NCBI GenBank assembly: GCA_027488055.1
Contig: JAIYCK010000367.1
Span: 1 to 6,790, forward strand
Reading direction: 5' to 3'
DNA: 6,790 nucleotides
DNA from: Flavobacteriales bacterium
GTDB lineage: Bacteria > Bacteroidota > Bacteroidia > Flavobacteriales_D > Sanyastnellaceae
Shown here: positions 4,445-6,790 of the stretch, in pieces
Layout of the letters: every line of letters begins with the position of its first letter
Numbering within the stretch: the first letter of the stretch is position 1
Notes under the pieces: model-generated
Seen by the model: the letters and a program-made list of their open reading frames with translations, nothing else
Told to the model about the DNA's origin: nothing
Database searches by the model: none
Position numbers and translations under genes: made by a program

Positions 4445-6790
4445 AATCATATACTGGGCGGCAATATTACATGGACCTGTTTGGGCGGTAACAATTATCA
4501 ATTGACCTTGACGTATTATAAGGATTGTTATGGCAATATTGGTGATCCCTTGACTGAAAATGTGACCATCATTCCGATCGGGGCATGTGGAGGTGTTCAA
4601 ACCTCAACTGATTTGGACTTTGTGAGCGCCACCGAGATTTCAGATTTGTGTGCCACCGAGTTTCCCAATAGTTCTTGCTCTGGCGGTTTGAATCCGGGTA
4701 CGCAGCAGGTCATCTATCAAGGCACCGTGTCATTAGCAGCAGGCTGCACTTGGCGGGCTGTATACAATGACCAAGACTGGAATTACTTCAATAACATGAC
4801 GGTTGGAAGCAATGATGCTTTCATCTATTCCGAGATCAATACAACCAATTGCAACAATAGCAGCACCTTGCCCTCCACGGTGGTGGCTCCAGCGATACCT
4901 TATTTATGTTATAATGCGCCATATAGCCATACGATTTTAGTAAATAACCCCAATGGCTACACACTCAATTATTCGCTTGTCAATACCTTGACGACAGGAG
5001 GTAGCGTAGTCAATCCGCCTGTGAGCGCACCTGGTTATACGATACCGAGTGGAGTATCTTTGGTAGGCAATACGCTCAATGTTACCAATGTGAACGGGGC
5101 CAATGGCTTCACCTTTTTTGGAAACTATGTCTTCACGGTGCGCATTGAAATGCTCAGCGGTGGCAATTTGGTTGGTGTGATCTACGAAACCATCACTTTT
5201 GTGGTTCGTAACTGTGCTCCTACTGTGACCACATTTGATTTGCCAGCAGTACAAAGCATTGGAAATGAAACTGTTCAAGATGGCACCAATGCCGTTTCGG
5301 TGTGTGCAGGAGACTCTTTGCATTTTGAAGTCCAGGCCGGTAATCCCGATCTATTTCGTGGGATTGCATTGACCTACAACGTGGCACCGCCCTTGCCTGG
5401 CTTGGTGATGAATCAAAATGGCCTGAATCCAGCCATTGGAGAATTCAGCGTGGACAATACCAATGGTTTGGCCGGTACATATACTTTGACCGTCACCGCC
5501 ACGGATGACGCATGTCCCAATCCCGATACAGATCAAGTGGTGATAACCATGGTGATTCACCCCAATGTCGCTGTGAATTTCACTGATTCCACCATTTGTC
5601 GCAACGTCAACACCCAAATCATTGCCAGCGGTTTACCCAACGTGGCCAATTATGATTGGACGATTGTGAGTGGCGATTTGACGCCTGCGCTTGTGGACGG
5701 ACTGGCGAGTCAGACAGTGGCGCCCGATAGCACAACGGTGTATCAAGTAACAGGTATCGGAGTGCCTGCGCAATGCACGGCGAGCCAAACGATTACCGTG
5801 CATGTGGCCTTACTCAATGTGACACAGGTAGTGTCTGGTGAAACATGTAACTTAACCAATGGAAGTATCGATATCACTCCCGTTGGTGATGGCTCATCCA
5901 ACTACACCTATGCATGGACGGGCACAGGTGTAGCGGCCAATGCGCAGGATCAGAATAATATCAATGGTGGCAACTATTCGGTGACCGTCACTGATGCGAT
6001 TTATGGTTGCGCTATTACAGAGAATTATGTGGTTTCGGATAGTCCACAGCCTACTGCAACGTTTACGGGAAGTACCACAGTCTGTGAGAACGGCACCGCC
6101 AATGTGACGGTCAATTTCACTGCAGGGCAGGCGCCTTTTGATTTTGTTGTAACGCCGGCTGTGCTGCCTCTGCTCAATTCGACCAATGTGCCAGCCAGCT
6201 TTACCTTTCCAATTCAAATGGGGTTGACCACCCAAACGTATACCATTACAAGTATCACGGACAATACAGGTTGCACTGCTGTCACCAATTATCCAGTGAC
6301 GATTACAGTGCGGCCTACGATTTTGGGAACATTTATTCAGCCGGGTCCACTTTGCAGCGGAGAACCTTTGTGCTTGGAAATCGACTTCAGTTCGCTTGGA
6401 GGCATGTACAATCTCACCTACAACAGTGGTGGAGCGCCAACTACAGTGAGCATTTTGGACAATGATTGTATCAACGTGAGTCCCAATTTGACTGCGACCA
6501 CCATTTTTGATGTGGATCAAGTGGCTTATACAACAGCTCCATTGTGCCCCAGTGCAGACGCTGTGATGGCTCCAACTACAGTGATTGTCAATCCATTGCC
6601 AACCATGAATTTGAGCGGGGGAAGCATGAATTGCCCAGGAGCAAGCGATCAATTGACCTTGACTCCACTTACAGGCACTGGACCATGGACGGTGATTGTG
6701 ACCGAAGATGGCACCCCGTTGGCTCCTGTTGTGGTGCCTGCTGGAAGTGCATCGTTCAATTTCAATGTGCAACCCAATTTGACGGGCACG
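4358..6790 (+). CDS. Secreted multi-domain adhesin-like protein with SprB/PKD-type repeats, partial (3' end outside window)
   Basis: The frame is open from ATG 4358 to the right edge: 811 codons without a stop. A clear signal peptide occupies residues 1-29 (basic KNRR at 6-9, a hydrophobic stretch 10-25, then SASA before the likely cut at Ala29/Asn30). The mature protein begins NHILGGNITW, the typical opening of large Bacteroidota surface proteins, followed by LTLTYYKDCYG (49-59). Beta-rich extracellular domains of roughly 80 residues follow, each opening near a Cys: about 316-401 (CAGDSLHF start, PKD/cadherin-like), 404-483 (Ig/PKD-like), a SprB-type repeat (497-561), then 562-651, 666-744 and 750 to the edge. 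Relatives usually end in a type IX secretion or gliding-associated C-terminal domain, which would lie beyond the window. The likely role is surface adhesion or structure; no enzyme motif is seen. GC content is visibly higher than in the FkbH-like gene. ATG 4310 is a possible earlier start, but 4358 places the signal peptide normally. Confidence 0.88.
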   Translation, partial: MFQIIKNRRVILGLICLLGLMCLVPSASANHILGGNITWTCLGGNNYQLTLTYYKDCYGNIGDPLTENVTIIPIGACGGVQTSTDLDFVSATEISDLCATEFPNSSCSGGLNPGTQQVIYQGTVSLAAGCTWRAVYNDQDWNYFNNMTVGSNDAFIYSEINTTNCNNSSTLPSTVVAPAIPYLCYNAPYSHTILVNNPNGYTLNYSLVNTLTTGGSVVNPPVSAPGYTIPSGVSLVGNTLNVTNVNGANGFTFFGNYVFTVRIEMLSGGNLVGVIYETITFVVRNCAPTVTTFDLPAVQSIGNETVQDGTNAVSVCAGDSLHFEVQAGNPDLFRGIALTYNVAPPLPGLVMNQNGLNPAIGEFSVDNTNGLAGTYTLTVTATDDACPNPDTDQVVITMVIHPNVAVNFTDSTICRNVNTQIIASGLPNVANYDWTIVSGDLTPALVDGLASQTVAPDSTTVYQVTGIGVPAQCTASQTITVHVALLNVTQVVSGETCNLTNGSIDITPVGDGSSNYTYAWTGTGVAANAQDQNNINGGNYSVTVTDAIYGCAITENYVVSDSPQPTATFTGSTTVCENGTANVTVNFTAGQAPFDFVVTPAVLPLLNSTNVPASFTFPIQMGLTTQTYTITSITDNTGCTAVTNYPVTITVRPTILGTFIQPGPLCSGEPLCLEIDFSSLGGMYNLTYNSGGAPTTVSILDNDCINVSPNLTATTIFDVDQVAYTTAPLCPSADAVMAPTTVIVNPLPTMNLSGGSMNCPGASDQLTLTPLTGTGPWTVIVTEDGTPLAPVVVPAGSASFNFNVQPNLTGT
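5846..6040 (+). other. SprB-type repeat domain within the secreted protein
   Basis: Codons 497-561 show the SprB-repeat pattern: an opening Cys with NGSIDI (503-508), then NYTYAWTGTG, then the GGNYSVTVTD hallmark followed by a second conserved Cys in GCAI. The domain is named for the gliding-motility adhesin SprB of Flavobacterium and is common in large Bacteroidota surface proteins. Only one copy is visible in the window. Confidence 0.75.

Noticed and set aside
4937..5617. Minus-strand open frames of 128 and 88 codons
   Set aside because: Both are antisense to the same secreted protein and show the same Ile/His/Arg-rich shadow composition with no motif.
5894..6772. Long 292-codon open frame on the minus strand
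   Set aside because: It lies antisense to the secreted repeat protein, whose frame is open across all 811 codons with a signal peptide and recognisable domains. The antisense translation is rich in His, Cys, Trp and Arg, has no domain pattern, and is a by-product of Thr/Asn/Val-rich coding on the other strand.
1..6790. tRNA, rRNA, CRISPR arrays, insertion sequences or attachment sites
   Set aside because: Nothing resembling these was found on reading: no regularly spaced direct repeats, no transposase and no cloverleaf-like sequence in the two intergenic gaps.

Overview
The window looks like a Bacteroidota chromosome, most likely from the Flavobacteriia/Cytophagia/Saprospiria side. Three things point there. 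All five gene starts lack a Shine-Dalgarno sequence. A TAnnTTTG-type promoter element lies ahead of one transcript. A large secreted repeat protein opens with the 'NHILGG' N-terminus and carries a SprB-like repeat, as in gliding/type IX-secretion adhesins. Base composition is uneven: sampled lines of the HAD/FkbH gene are about one-third GC, while sampled lines of the secreted protein are about half GC.

Layout: bases 1-2105 hold two genes on the minus strand, read right to left. The first is an MBOAT membrane O-acyltransferase (660-2105). It is followed after 3 bases by a membrane-anchored SGNH-like protein (1-656) that runs off the left edge. A 118-base divergent intergenic region (2106-2223) contains a 6-bp inverted repeat and a TAnnTTTG element. 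On the plus strand follow a free-standing acyl carrier protein (2224-2472) and, 8 bases later, a 582-residue FkbH-family HAD protein (2481-4229). After a 128-base gap, a secreted multi-domain adhesin-like protein starts at 4358 and runs off the right edge (811 codons visible).

How the genes may work together (inference): the four left-hand genes have the parts list of a Dlt (D-alanylation) system, with a carrier protein like DltC, an MBOAT channel/transferase like DltB and an anchored SGNH protein like DltD. The adenylating enzyme DltA is absent from the window. In its place is an FkbH-type enzyme, a family whose characterised members load glyceryl from 1,3-bisphosphoglycerate onto carrier proteins. 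The simplest reading is a glyceryl (or related hydroxyacyl) group made on the carrier in the cytoplasm, passed across the membrane by the MBOAT protein, and placed on a surface polymer with help from the SGNH protein. This is the most interesting feature of the window. The adhesin gene downstream differs in composition and product type and is probably a separate unit.
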